Shown here: positions 52,526-62,131 of the stretch, one piece after another
How positions within the stretch are numbered: position 1 is the first letter of the stretch
How the letters are laid out: each line of letters starts with the position of its first letter
Assembly: GCF_030813415.1 (NCBI RefSeq)
Contig: NZ_JAUSUF010000001.1
Span: 186,001-250,000, forward strand
Reading direction: 5' to 3'
From: Eubacterium multiforme
GTDB lineage: Bacteria; Bacillota; Clostridia; Clostridiales; Clostridiaceae
DNA: 64,000 nucleotides
Program-made: the position numbers and the translations under genes
The notes under the pieces: model-generated
The model's database searches: none
Told to the model about the DNA's origin: nothing
What the model saw: only the letters and a program-made list of their open reading frames with translations

Positions 52526-54694
52526 TTATTTTACTATTTTATATAAACTACTATCCTTAGGTAATATTTCACTTATATCCCTATTTGATAATATATAAAG
52601 TTCATGTAATGCTCTTGTACAAACTGTATAGAATAAATTCTTATCATTTTCTCCTAAGTAATTTTCTCCATCAGCTATAATTACTCCATCAAATTCTAGG
52701 CCCTTAGCTAAATAAGAAGGTATAACATTAACTCCAACTTTAAATTCTGCCTTATCATTATCAATTAAATTTATATTAGGAATTAATCCTTTTAACTTTT
52801 CATAAACCATTTCAGAAATACTTTTATTTTTACAAATTACAGCTATTGATTTGTATTCTTTTTCCTCCATACTAGAAATAATTTTAGCTATTTTTTCTTC
52901 TAAGTCATTATTTACTATATGAATTTCTGGATTATTTCCTCTTCTCTCAACTGCTTCTATAGGTTCATGAGTATCTAATATTTCCTTAGTGAAACTAGTT
53001 ATATTAAAGGTTGAACGATAACTCTTAGTTAATACAGCCTTCCTTACATTTTGGAAAATATTTATTATACTATCCTTATCTTTAACATTTGAATGTTTAT
53101 CAATTCTTTGGTTAAGATCTCCCATAATTGTAATTGAAGCATCCTTAAAAGATCTCTTTATTATTTCATAAAATAATGGACTATAATCTTGAGCTTCATC
53201 AATAAGAATATGCTTAACTCTAGTATAATTTCTAAAACCCTCCATAGAAGCTCTTATATAAATTATAGGAGTTATATCTTCATAGTTAACTTCACCATAA
53301 TTTAAATGATTTAATGTAAGCTCTTTTATATCTTCTAAATCTTTATTTGTATATTTTTTTATGTTTTCCCATAACATTTTATAAATTTCTACATTATTTA
53401 AAGTTTTAATCATTTCATCTACTTGTATATCAACTTGCTCTTTGCAGTAATCATAAAACTGTTTTTTATCTTCCACATATTCAAAATCATCATTATTTGA
53501 TAAATATTTAGTTTCTACCTGAGAAAATAAACTTTCTTTAATTACCTTTATTCTATTTAAAAATGGTATATTGTTAAATCTCTTTAAAAAAGTATTTTCA
53601 ACAGCCTTTTTACTTAATATTTGCTTATCATCAATTATAATTGGCTTAACTTTAGTTAAAAGATTTGGAATATCCCTAGTAAACTTATTTAATATTTCCA
53701 TAAATTCAGTAGTATTTTTATATTCCATACCCTTAGTTCTTAATTTAAACTCTTTTTCATTATGGTGTTTTGAATAAATATAATCTAAATGATCATTTTT
53801 ATTTTCATATAAATAATTAGCTGGTAAAAATGGCTTTGAATATAGCTCAAAAGTAGTTTGAAGTATATTAGTTTCTCCAAGTTCAGGTAATACATCTGAA
53901 ATATATTCTGCAAAAACTTCATTTGGACTAAATATTAAAATATTATCAGCCTTAAGATCCTTTCTATGTTTATACAAAATATAAGCTGCTCTATGAAGAG
54001 CTATTGATGTTTTTCCAGAACCTGCTGCACCTTGAATAAATAATACTTTACTATCATCATTTCTAATAATGTCATTTTGCTCTTTTTGAATAGTTGCTAC
54101 TATATTTTTCATTTTATCTGTAGCATTTCCTCCAAGCATTTGCCCTAAAGCCTCATCACATAAAGATTCATTTGAGTTATGCATAAAAACTATTTCACCA
54201 TTTTTTATGTTAAACTGTCTATTAAATTCAATTGTTCCAGTTACCATTCTATTTGGTGCTTCATAAAAGGCATCTCCTATTTCAAAGTCATAAAACATTG
54301 TTGCAACTGGTGAACGCCAATCAAAAACTAGAAATTCAAAATTTTCTTCATCTTCAACAGTAGATAAACCTATATAAAAACTTTCAGCCTCTTCCCCATT
54401 TTCTTTAAAATCAATTCTTGCAAAATATGGTGAGTTAAGCTGCCTTTCAAGAGTTCTAATTCTATTTACCTTTCTTGAATGCATCTTTTCTTGTAATGCC
54501 ACTTGACTACAATTTTCATTTATTTCAATCTCATCTAATTCACTTCTATTGTCCCAAAGAAATTTTCTATGTTTTACTATTTCCTTATCTTGTATATCCC
54601 TTAAGTCAATATATTTACTTAGTAATTCTTTTATTGTATTCTGTGTTAATTTCAAATAATTTTCTTCATCTAAATGTTCTCTACCTATTAGCAT
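52526..54694 (-). CDS. helD: RNA polymerase recycling ATPase HelD
   Basis: A 722-residue UvrD-like superfamily 1 ATPase that frees stalled RNA polymerase. The N-terminus (1-80) is a coiled coil that enters the secondary channel, followed by FDWRSPVATMFYDFEIG typical of HelD. Walker A is GAAGSGKT (222-229), Walker B/motif II is IDEAQDYS near 503, and motif III follows at GDLNQRID. Motifs IV-VI include AVICKNKS and the ENLFYTVCTRA stretch near the end. Length matches firmicute HelD. AAGGAG lies before the ATG. Confidence 0.9.
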   Translation of the reverse strand: MLIGREHLDEENYLKLTQNTIKELLSKYIDLRDIQDKEIVKHRKFLWDNRSELDEIEINENCSQVALQEKMHSRKVNRIRTLERQLNSPYFARIDFKENGEEAESFYIGLSTVEDEENFEFLVFDWRSPVATMFYDFEIGDAFYEAPNRMVTGTIEFNRQFNIKNGEIVFMHNSNESLCDEALGQMLGGNATDKMKNIVATIQKEQNDIIRNDDSKVLFIQGAAGSGKTSIALHRAAYILYKHRKDLKADNILIFSPNEVFAEYISDVLPELGETNILQTTFELYSKPFLPANYLYENKNDHLDYIYSKHHNEKEFKLRTKGMEYKNTTEFMEILNKFTRDIPNLLTKVKPIIIDDKQILSKKAVENTFLKRFNNIPFLNRIKVIKESLFSQVETKYLSNNDDFEYVEDKKQFYDYCKEQVDIQVDEMIKTLNNVEIYKMLWENIKKYTNKDLEDIKELTLNHLNYGEVNYEDITPIIYIRASMEGFRNYTRVKHILIDEAQDYSPLFYEIIKRSFKDASITIMGDLNQRIDKHSNVKDKDSIINIFQNVRKAVLTKSYRSTFNITSFTKEILDTHEPIEAVERRGNNPEIHIVNNDLEEKIAKIISSMEEKEYKSIAVICKNKSISEMVYEKLKGLIPNINLIDNDKAEFKVGVNVIPSYLAKGLEFDGVIIADGENYLGENDKNLFYTVCTRALHELYILSNRDISEILPKDSSLYKIVK

Positions 54695-54777
54695 ATTTAA
54701 ATTTCTCCTTATATAAACGTCATTAAATTTTAAATTGTATAAGAAAATATGTCAAGTTACAATACTTTATTATATTT

Positions 54778-55308
54778 CTATTTATTTAAAATTTCCTTTT
54801 TAATATACTTTAAAGTTTTCTCTTCTCCATCCCTTGCAAGCATATTAAGTAAAAGCTCTAAAAGACTCCTTGTTTCCTCATGTAAAATACAATACTCACG
54901 CCTTGCATTATAATATTCTAAAGGACTTTTATCTTTATATTTTTCTTTTTCATAATTTTTTGATGCTGACATTCTATCTATAAACATTTCAACAACATAA
55001 TTAACTGGCATTTTCATTCCCTTTAATCCATCCTTAGGATTAACTCCATAATCAATCCAATATTCAAAATGATGTTTGTTTCTGCCTTTGTGATGTAACC
55101 ATGCAGTTGATAGTCCCTCAACTTCCTTTTGGACTCCATTTGGACTTTTATTTCCTCTATAATACTTTATTCCAGCCTTAAATTCCTCAAAGGAATACTT
55201 TGATAAATCATGCAGCAGTCCTTGTTTATATAAACCTACCTTAAAGCAATATTTCATTACAAGAAGTTTATGATTAGTAATTGTTTTAAAGTGATTAATT
55301 GCATTCAT
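54778..55308 (-). CDS. DUF5662-like protein
   Basis: A 176-residue soluble helical protein. Histidine and aspartate positions are clustered in LLHDLSKYSFEEF near residue 36 and WLHHKGRNKHHFEYW near 71, like a small HD-type metal hydrolase or the 'DUF5662' family in Firmicutes and phages. It lies downstream of helD with no shared operon signal. A catalytic role is suggested but not shown. Confidence 0.68.
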   Translation of the reverse strand: MNAINHFKTITNHKLLVMKYCFKVGLYKQGLLHDLSKYSFEEFKAGIKYYRGNKSPNGVQKEVEGLSTAWLHHKGRNKHHFEYWIDYGVNPKDGLKGMKMPVNYVVEMFIDRMSASKNYEKEKYKDKSPLEYYNARREYCILHEETRSLLELLLNMLARDGEEKTLKYIKKEILNK

Positions 55309-55383
55309 TCCTTTATTCCCCCTAAATTTTTGTCTTTAGTAATTCTACACTCTATATTATCATTTTTGGTTACTTAATGCATA

Positions 55384-55416
55384 AAAAATGTTCTACCACC
55401 TAAGTGATAGAACATA
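55384..55416 (-). terminator. Terminator of the 190-residue gene
   Basis: The hairpin ATGTTCTATCAC - TTA - GTGGTAGAACAT-like with a mismatch, followed by TTTTTTATG on the minus strand. Confidence 0.8.
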
Positions 55417-55466
55417 AAAATTATAAGTATCATTTTTTAATAGTTACAAATATAACTATAATTTAA

Positions 55467-56039
55467 TTATTTTATTGTATTTAAAACATATTTTTTATAA
55501 AGGTCAAAACTCATCTTTTCTATAGTTGCACCTCTATTAATTTTTCCGCTTATAAAATTATATTCTGCTGATCCATAATTAAATGCAGGACTTGTTACTA
55601 TAATACTTGTTTCTGAAGTTCTATAAACTACCTTTTTCTCTAATACTTCCTTTAGGAAATCTAATACTTCCTCATAGTTTTTTATAAAACCTGCACAAGT
55701 CATCTTAACTATAAATGAAAATAAATGATATCCTCCAAGTAACTGATACATTTCTCCATTTCTAGTATCAAAAACTTTATCTGTTCTATAAAAATATTTT
55801 ATAGCTCCAAAAGTTAATGTATTATAATCATTATTTATTTCTAATCTATCATCTTTAATATCTTCTAAATCTTTTAATATATTATCCCAAGATATCCCCT
55901 TAACAACTGCATTATCAGTTATTACTTGAGTAAATCTTTCAATTGCATTATCCATATATTTATTTACATTTACTACTTTATCATTTATAGATACTGTATA
56001 TTCACCATTTTCATATACTAAAGTTACTTTATCACCCAT
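55467..56039 (-). CDS. Hypothetical protein, 190 aa
   Basis: A soluble alpha/beta protein of no recognised family. It begins with a beta-hairpin (GDKVTLVYENGEYTVSINDK) and has a long helical middle; the C-terminal part (EKKVVYRTSETSIIVTS, FISGKINRGATI) is strand-rich. One cysteine is present (MTCAGF). GAGGTAAGAGTT precedes the ATG. It is transcribed alone, flanked by a 20-base tandem repeat upstream of the methyltransferase gene. No function can be given. Confidence 0.6.
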   Translation of the reverse strand: MGDKVTLVYENGEYTVSINDKVVNVNKYMDNAIERFTQVITDNAVVKGISWDNILKDLEDIKDDRLEINNDYNTLTFGAIKYFYRTDKVFDTRNGEMYQLLGGYHLFSFIVKMTCAGFIKNYEEVLDFLKEVLEKKVVYRTSETSIIVTSPAFNYGSAEYNFISGKINRGATIEKMSFDLYKKYVLNTIK

Positions 56040-56110
56040 AACTCTTACCTCTTTTCTAACTAATAATGATTATTATATCATAATTAATTTCATCATTCTA
56101 CAACATTAAA

Positions 56111-56150
56111 ATAATAATACAATTTGCTTTATAATAATACAATTTGCTTT
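56111..56150. repeat. Tandem duplication of a 20-base unit
   Basis: ATAATAATACAATTTGCTTT occurs twice back to back (56111-56130 and 56131-56150), just after the methyltransferase stop at 56156 on the minus strand. It looks like a recent slippage duplication. Confidence 0.85.
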
Positions 56151-56155
56151 ATGTT

Positions 56156-57319
56156 TTAAATTAAATTATCTTCCTTTAATAAATTATATAATGTTGGTTT
56201 AAAATTAAATTCCTTCATTAAATCTTTTACTTCCTTTAAAGACTTTTCTCTTTTTTCCTTAGATACCTTACCCTTTGCTCCTCTAATTAATATATTTTTA
56301 GGAGAGTGAGCTATATCTATAAATTCTAGAAGTTGAGTTTTATATCCAACACATTCTAAAAGATTTGCTCTAACTGAATCTGTCATAAGAGCTGCAACTC
56401 TCTCTTGTATTATTCCATATCTTGTAAGTATATTTAAAGATTCTGCCTTCATTTGATGATTTAATTCATGTTGACAGCAAGGAACTGAAAAAATCATTTT
56501 AGTATTCCACTTTATTGCATTATATAAGGCATAATCAGTAGCTGTATCACAAGCATGTAGTGTAATTACCATATCAACTTTATTGTTATATTTAAATCCA
56601 TTAATATCTCCAAGTTCAAAATGTAAATTTTCATAATTATATCTTTTAGCTATATCATTACACTTTTTAATAACATCTTCTTTAAGATCTAGTCCTATCA
56701 TTTTTACATTAATTTTTTTAATTTTTACAAAATAATAGTATAGTACAAAAGTTAAATAAGATTTTCCACAACCAAAATCTAAAATAGTAAGATCTTTATA
56801 ATCATTTTTTTTGATTTCGTCATCAATAATTTCTACAAATCTATTTATTTGTTTGTATTTATCATATTTTGAATTAACAACCTTACCTTCCTTTGTAAAA
56901 ACCCCTAAGTCTATCAGCGGTTCTATAATCATACCTTCTTTAAGTATATAATTCTTCTCTTTGTTATGACTCTTTTTTATAATATTTTTATTATCACTTT
57001 TTTTCTTACTTAAAAATATTTTCCCCTTTTTAGATATTTTCAAATCAAAAATAGAATCCTTTGACCAAGCTGAAAGTTGCTTGTAATTTTCTAATAAATA
57101 CTCTAAAACTTTTTCTTCTAAAATTTCTTTATTAATATTTTCATGAAAAACTTGCTTATCAGTATATTTTTCTATTTGATAATATTCTTTTTTACTATCT
57201 CCCTTTAATGCAAATGTTATTTTATTATATTTAACATCCTTATTTACTTTATTACTAATAACTAACTTTATAATATCTTCACTAATAATTTCATTAATTA
57301 CCTTATTTAAATCTTCCAT
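56156..57319 (-). CDS. Class I SAM-dependent methyltransferase (Methyltransf_32 type)
   Basis: A 387-residue soluble protein. The N-terminal half (1-155) is a helical and beta domain with no known fold. The methyltransferase fold begins near residue 165 with ILDFGCGKSYLTFVLYYYF (motif I), MIGLDLK, HFELGDING, and TLHACDTATDYALY followed by FSVPCCQHELN, as in the Methyltransf_32 family. The Pro-Cys-Cys-Gln-His block suggests a metal or catalytic site. Family members methylate nucleic acids or proteins; substrate unknown. Single gene. Confidence 0.8.
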   Translation of the reverse strand: MEDLNKVINEIISEDIIKLVISNKVNKDVKYNKITFALKGDSKKEYYQIEKYTDKQVFHENINKEILEEKVLEYLLENYKQLSAWSKDSIFDLKISKKGKIFLSKKKSDNKNIIKKSHNKEKNYILKEGMIIEPLIDLGVFTKEGKVVNSKYDKYKQINRFVEIIDDEIKKNDYKDLTILDFGCGKSYLTFVLYYYFVKIKKINVKMIGLDLKEDVIKKCNDIAKRYNYENLHFELGDINGFKYNNKVDMVITLHACDTATDYALYNAIKWNTKMIFSVPCCQHELNHQMKAESLNILTRYGIIQERVAALMTDSVRANLLECVGYKTQLLEFIDIAHSPKNILIRGAKGKVSKEKREKSLKEVKDLMKEFNFKPTLYNLLKEDNLI

Positions 57320-57458
57320 ATATTCATACTCACCTTATCATTTATTTAAAATTAATTTTATACATAATAATATAATAAATATATTATTTATATTAAATTA
57401 TACATATATTCATATTACCAAAAAACTCTTTACACCTAAAGCTTTTATAATATAAAAA

Positions 57459-58268
57459 CTATCTAATTGGTATTTCAATTCTAGTTATATACTCCTTAGG
57501 TGTACGACAGGTTAAACTATCTAAAATACAATATTCATAAGAATGTCCATAAGGAGTTAAATTACTCTTTTCTATTTCCTCTAATATCTCCTCATAAGTT
57601 TCTCCTACTTTATCATAGCCACCTTTATGATAAGATATTGCATACATTCCCTTAGGTTTTATTATTATATCATCCTTTTTTAATCTTTTATCTACTGGAG
57701 TAAAAACAAAATCTGCTGATGTATATAACTTATTTTCAATATTATCAACTGGTATCATTACTCCTAATTGATAATTATATGGATAATTTTTATCTGTTAC
57801 ATCCTTTAATAAATTTTTTAATGCAATATCTGTCTGTATAAGATTATAAGGTTTATTAACCTTTCTTATTGCCAAATAATCCTCATTAACTTCCTTAAAA
57901 GAAACTCTTTTCCCTAAAAATTTTAATTGCTCAAAGGTTTTAATTTTTTCTTCTAGCCTCTCACTTATAATACTAAGCTTTTCAACTTGCTTATCTAATT
58001 CTTCCTTTTGTTGTTTCATAAGTTTTAATGCTTTTTCATCATCTCTATCTTCTAAAAATTGTTTTATTTCTTTTAAAGGAACTCCTATTTCCTTTAATAT
58101 AAGAATACTATCTAATATCTCCAATTGCCTAGGTGTATAGTATCTATATCCATTATGCTCATCTATAATTTCTGGCTTAAACAAATCAATTTTATCGTAA
58201 AAAATTAATGTTTGCTTTTTCATATTGTGTAGCTTAGCAAATTCACCAACTGTAAACTTAATATCCAT
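57459..58268 (-). CDS. MerR-family regulator with GyrI-like effector domain (BmrR type)
   Basis: A 269-residue repressor-activator. The N-terminus FTVGEFAKLHNMKKQTLIFYDKIDLF and YRYYTPRQLEILDSI is a MerR winged helix, followed by a coiled-coil dimer helix (about 85-125) and a C-terminal GyrI-like ligand-binding domain that ends ITRIEIPIR. BmrR-type proteins bind toxic hydrophobic cations and switch on a drug exporter. It is divergent from the MATE gene, with overlapping promoters and an operator-like dyad, so it likely controls both. Confidence 0.9.
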   Translation of the reverse strand: MDIKFTVGEFAKLHNMKKQTLIFYDKIDLFKPEIIDEHNGYRYYTPRQLEILDSILILKEIGVPLKEIKQFLEDRDDEKALKLMKQQKEELDKQVEKLSIISERLEEKIKTFEQLKFLGKRVSFKEVNEDYLAIRKVNKPYNLIQTDIALKNLLKDVTDKNYPYNYQLGVMIPVDNIENKLYTSADFVFTPVDKRLKKDDIIIKPKGMYAISYHKGGYDKVGETYEEILEEIEKSNLTPYGHSYEYCILDSLTCRTPKEYITRIEIPIR

Positions 58269-58335
58269 TTAATCACCTACTTTAAATTTAATATTAATAT
58301 AATTTTCAACTTTATATTTAATTTTTAATTTATCA

Positions 58336-58378
58336 TTGACAATATAGTTACTATATCCTTTAAAATAGATATTGTCAA
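58336..58378. promoter_or_regulatory. Overlapping divergent promoters with MerR-type operator
   Basis: Plus strand for the MATE gene: TTGACA (58336-58341), a 19-base spacer and TAAAAT (58361-58366). Minus strand for the MerR gene: TTGACA (58378-58373), a 17-base spacer and TATAGT (58355-58350). The 19-base spacer is the mark of MerR-activated promoters, and it contains the dyad ATATAG-TTA-CTATAT. The whole is bounded by an 11-base perfect inverted repeat ATTGACAATAT / ATATTGTCAAT. Confidence 0.85.
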
Positions 58379-58400
58379 TAAAAGGAATGAGGTCGATAAA

Positions 58401-59732
58401 ATGAAAAAAGCTTTTACAAAAAAACAAAACTATGGTGAATTTTTAAAATATGTAGCTCCTTCTATTGTTACAATGGTATTTTTATCTTTTTATACTACAA
58501 TAGATGGATTCTTTGTTTCAAGATATGTTAATTCAGATGCATTAGCAGCTATAAATATAGTAATTCCTATAACTTGTATAGTCTTTGGAATATCTGTAAT
58601 GCTAGCCACGGGATCTGGTGCATTAGTTGGAATGAAACTTGGAGAAGGTAATAAAAAAGAGGCAGATAAACTTTTCTCTTTTATTACTATTACTTTAGGG
58701 GTTATTGCTATAATACTTACAATACTAGGATTAATATTTTTAAAACCTATTCTTATTTTTTTAGGAGCAACTGAAAGGTTACTTCCTTATACTATGTCTT
58801 ATGGATTTATTACTGTACTAATGACTGTTCCTATGATGTTTAAATTATATTTTGAATACTATGCTCGTGTAGATGGTGCCCCTAAGCTTTCCCTTCTAAT
58901 GTCCACGTTAGGATTAATTTTAAATATAATTTTAGATTTCTTATTTATAGTTGTATTTAAAATGGGAATATTAGGTGCTGCTTTAGGAACATTCTTTTCT
59001 ATAACAATTTCAGCACTACTTGGATTTTTTTATTTCCTTGGTAAAGGCTCCCTTTTAAATTTTTGCAAAACAAAATTTTATGGAAAATTACTATGGGATT
59101 CTTGTTATAACGGAAGTTCAGAAATGTTTACAGAATTATCCACTGGAATAAGTACCTATCTTTTCAATATAAGTATTTTAGCCTTCCATGGTGAAAATGG
59201 TATTTCTGCAATGTCTATAATAATTTATATATATTATTTCTTTATAGCAATTTACTTTGGAGTATCTGTTGGAATATCTCCTATTATTAGTTTTAATTAT
59301 GGTGCAAAAAATAAAAATAAAATAATAGAAAGCTTAAAGCATAGTTTTCTAACTATAGCTTGGAGTTCAATATTAATATTTTTACTTTCAATGTTTTTTG
59401 GAAAATATATAATTGGAATATTTACAACTGATATAGCTGTTTATAATATTGCAACCTATGGAATTAAATTATTCTCCTTTGCCTTCTTAATAATAGGAAT
59501 AAATATATTTGTATCTGGTTATTTTACAGCTATTGGTAATGGAAAAATATCTGCCATTATTTCCATTTCACGTTCACTTATTTTCGTAGCAGCTACAATA
59601 ATGATTCTTCCAAAATTTATAGGAGTAGATGGAATTTGGCTTGCTATTCCAGTTGCTGAACTCCTTACAATATTTATTACAATTTATTTTTATATGAAAA
59701 ATGGACGAGTTTCCTCCTATATGGAAGATTAA
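58401..59732 (+). CDS. MATE-family multidrug/Na+ efflux transporter
   Basis: A 443-residue integral membrane transporter with 12 helices in two pseudo-repeats. It has MATE hallmarks: SIVTMVFLSFYTTIDGFFVSRYV near the start, MLATGSGALVGMKLGEGNKKEA and, in the second half, YFGVSVGISPIISFNYGAKN. It exports cationic drugs in exchange for H+ or Na+. Controlled, in all likelihood, by the divergent MerR regulator. AGGAATGAGG lies before the ATG. Confidence 0.92.
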   Translation: MKKAFTKKQNYGEFLKYVAPSIVTMVFLSFYTTIDGFFVSRYVNSDALAAINIVIPITCIVFGISVMLATGSGALVGMKLGEGNKKEADKLFSFITITLGVIAIILTILGLIFLKPILIFLGATERLLPYTMSYGFITVLMTVPMMFKLYFEYYARVDGAPKLSLLMSTLGLILNIILDFLFIVVFKMGILGAALGTFFSITISALLGFFYFLGKGSLLNFCKTKFYGKLLWDSCYNGSSEMFTELSTGISTYLFNISILAFHGENGISAMSIIIYIYYFFIAIYFGVSVGISPIISFNYGAKNKNKIIESLKHSFLTIAWSSILIFLLSMFFGKYIIGIFTTDIAVYNIATYGIKLFSFAFLIIGINIFVSGYFTAIGNGKISAIISISRSLIFVAATIMILPKFIGVDGIWLAIPVAELLTIFITIYFYMKNGRVSSYMED

Positions 59733-59741
59733 ATCTAAAAG

Positions 59742-59790
59742 AAAAATCCCCACTAAGTAAAAAAACACTATAACTTAGTAGGGATTATTT
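59742..59790. terminator. Bidirectional terminator
   Basis: A long imperfect stem AAAAATCCCCACTAAGT with ACTTAGTAGGGATTATTTT around a loop, between the convergent MATE and tlp genes. Confidence 0.8.
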
Positions 59791-59825
59791 TAATTTAAAT
59801 TACTTTTATATTATATATTTAATTT

Positions 59826-60053
59826 TTAATTATAATCATTTCTTTTAGCTGTTGCTTCATCTTTAATTTCTTCTCTCATTCCCTTAAGTGCTCTTTCTCT
59901 TCTTTCATTTTTTTCACTTAATTCTTCTTTCATATTTTCATCATCTGTTTTTTCAATCATCTCATTTGCAAGATGAATATTTTCTATAGTATTACTTATG
60001 TTACACTGAATTCTATCTACATTATCTCTTCTATCATCTGGTTTACTTTTCAT
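59826..60053 (-). CDS. tlp: Small acid-soluble spore protein Tlp
   Basis: A 75-residue hydrophilic protein with the Tlp pattern: KPDDRRDNVDRIQCNISNTI, HLANEMIEKTDDENMKEEL and KNERRERALKGMREEIKDEA. It is one of the minor spore-core proteins made in the forespore in Bacillus and Clostridium. GGGAGG lies before the ATG. It is monocistronic with a hairpin upstream of its neighbour. Supports a spore-forming host. Confidence 0.92.
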   Translation of the reverse strand: MKSKPDDRRDNVDRIQCNISNTIENIHLANEMIEKTDDENMKEELSEKNERRERALKGMREEIKDEATAKRNDYN

Positions 60054-60202
60054 AATCTTATTCCTCCCTTATACTATTTAGAAATTCAAGATATTTTATT
60101 AAAAAATATAAATTTCATAATCAAATACCTTCTATAATAGTTTGTCTAAAAAGCTTTCTCTTATACTTTTTATATTATGTCAAAGTTTTAATATATTATA
60201 AA

Positions 60203-60265
60203 AAAAGCACAGTAATAAACAACTAGAAATTTCATAATTTCTTTTAAGTTTATTATTGTGCTTTT
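60203..60265 (-). terminator. Long hairpin, terminator of the MFS gene
   Basis: Two arms of about 28 bases starting AAAAGCACAATAATAAAC on the minus strand with the near complement, followed by TTTTTTTATAA. Confidence 0.75.
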
Positions 60266-60316
60266 CATAATATATTATTGTTTTAAAACATTTTTTTCTA
60301 ATTTATTTTTATAAAA

Positions 60317-61654
60317 TTATTCTAAGTCAGCTTCTACAGCAACTTGATTTTCTTGAGCTTTAGGAACTCTATTATATTTCTTAGTATAAACAATTAACAA
60401 CATTACTGAAGCTATTGTATATATAACTGCTGTAATATAATAAGCTTTTCCATATCCATTTGGTAAACCAAATATAAATCTTTCTCCTATAATTCCAGCT
60501 ATAACTTGAGCAAATCCTTGAACTATATATATTACTGCATTATAAGCTGGTCTTGCATCCTTTGTTACAAATTCCATTGGAAGTGATTGTTGTACTGGTA
60601 AAGCTGCATTCATAAATCCTGATCTAAAGAATAATCCAAGACCAACAGCTAATACCATATGAGCTCCAAAAGCTGCACCATTTGCAATTATTAACATAAA
60701 TGGTATAGATACTAGAGCTAGTCCACCTAGAGATGTAACTCTTCCTATCTTCTTAACAATCCAAGGAGATATAATCATAAATATAACCATAGCAAAATAT
60801 TGATAAGAAATAAGTGATGAGGTTGTTGCTCTATCAATTCCCATTCTACTTAAGAATACTGAGAAATATGGAGTTATTAGTGATGCTCCTAATCTTATTA
60901 AGAAAGCAAAAACTACAAATAAAACTATATATTTATTTAAGAAAGCATTCCAATTAAGTTTTTCTTTCTTCTTCTTAGTTTTAGCACTTCTATAATCTGT
61001 TGGTATTTCTTTAATAAATAAAATTGGTATTAAACATAAAACAGCTACTACAATATACATAAGTAACGCATCTCTATGTGCTGCTATATATGCTTGTAAT
61101 TGAACTGGATCAAAACTTTTTATTTTTTCTGTTAATACTCTTGCTTGATCATAGCTAATTCCTAATCTTTGGGCAAATCTATAAGCTATTAATTTTCCTC
61201 CTGTCCATGTTCCAACAATCATACCTGCTGTATTAGTCCATAATGTAGTTGAGAAAACCTTTTCTCTGTTTTCCTCTGTAGTAAAACATGTTAAAAATGG
61301 TGATAAAATAGCATCAAACATACAAACTCCAATCATAACAATTGAAGCTGATATAGCAACTACAGGAACTGATTTAAATTTAGTTATAAGTACCATTCCT
61401 ATTATAAAAGCTATTGGTGAAGTAATAAGAGTCTTTTTATATCCTATTTTAGGAATTACTAATAATATAAGTGCGCCACCATAAAATCCAACTCCCATTA
61501 TAATTGACATACTAGCTGCTATTCCTTTAGTTGCTGTTGAAGCATCAAGGAAAGTAACCATTGTATCCATGGCAACTCCACCTAAAACACCCATAAATAT
61601 GTATGCAATAATAAACATCCAACTATTAAGCTTAGCTCTTTTTTCAAAATCCAT
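60317..61654 (-). CDS. MFS transporter
   Basis: A 445-residue major facilitator with about 12 helices. The first half carries YIFMGVLGGVAMDTMVTFLD and the loop ETEENREKVFSTTLWTNTAG-like conserved stretch (TTEENREKVFSTTLWTNTA), typical of sugar- and drug-type MFS proteins. A central cytoplasmic loop is rich in Lys (AKTKKKKEKLN). The C-terminal half has FFRSGFMNAALPVQQS. The ATG at 61654 has GGAGG upstream; an ATG six codons earlier lies before it. Substrate cannot be told. Confidence 0.85.
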   Translation of the reverse strand: MDFEKRAKLNSWMFIIAYIFMGVLGGVAMDTMVTFLDASTATKGIAASMSIIMGVGFYGGALILLVIPKIGYKKTLITSPIAFIIGMVLITKFKSVPVVAISASIVMIGVCMFDAILSPFLTCFTTEENREKVFSTTLWTNTAGMIVGTWTGGKLIAYRFAQRLGISYDQARVLTEKIKSFDPVQLQAYIAAHRDALLMYIVVAVLCLIPILFIKEIPTDYRSAKTKKKKEKLNWNAFLNKYIVLFVVFAFLIRLGASLITPYFSVFLSRMGIDRATTSSLISYQYFAMVIFMIISPWIVKKIGRVTSLGGLALVSIPFMLIIANGAAFGAHMVLAVGLGLFFRSGFMNAALPVQQSLPMEFVTKDARPAYNAVIYIVQGFAQVIAGIIGERFIFGLPNGYGKAYYITAVIYTIASVMLLIVYTKKYNRVPKAQENQVAVEADLE

Positions 61655-62131
61655 TATACTGCCTCCAATCATCTTTTGTTAAATTAATTATTACTAACCT
61701 AAATATATATTTTAAATTTATTTTTCACTTTATGAAAACCATTACAATGACATACAAAAAAATTTATTTCCCTTAAGTTACAAAAATAAATAAAAATATA
61801 TATTATTTAAATTTATCCCTCCTTTTAAATTTATATTAATTAAATGCAATAAAAAATATATCAAACTATGCTTTTAATATATAATGAAATTACTTTGATA
61901 TATCTTTTTACATTTTATTTTTGACTATAGTTTAATGGTTTTTTATTTTAAATATTAACAATATTTTCACATTAAAATTCCCATTTAATTTGTTGAATTT
62001 TCTAAATCTTTGGTACATTTATAACATACTACTATGCCTTTTTATTGTAAATATCATACATGTAAACTTTGTAAATTTTTTTAATTTATTGTATAAATTT
62101 TTATTTAAATTAATTAAGAAAAAATGTTAAA
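61655..62131. other. Gene-free region before the CRISPR array
   Basis: About 480 AT-rich bases with no gene and no cas fragment. It should hold the MFS promoter. It has no repeat like that of the CRISPR array, and its AT-rich character alone does not show it to be the leader. Confidence 0.5.

Noticed and set aside
56040..56155. Small gene between the methyltransferase and the 190-residue gene
   Set aside because: Only the tandem 20-base repeat is present; there is no frame with a start and ribosome site.
61655..62131. CRISPR leader to the left of the array
   Set aside because: The adjoining repeat is the most degenerate one, so this is the trailer side. AT-richness is general in this genome.
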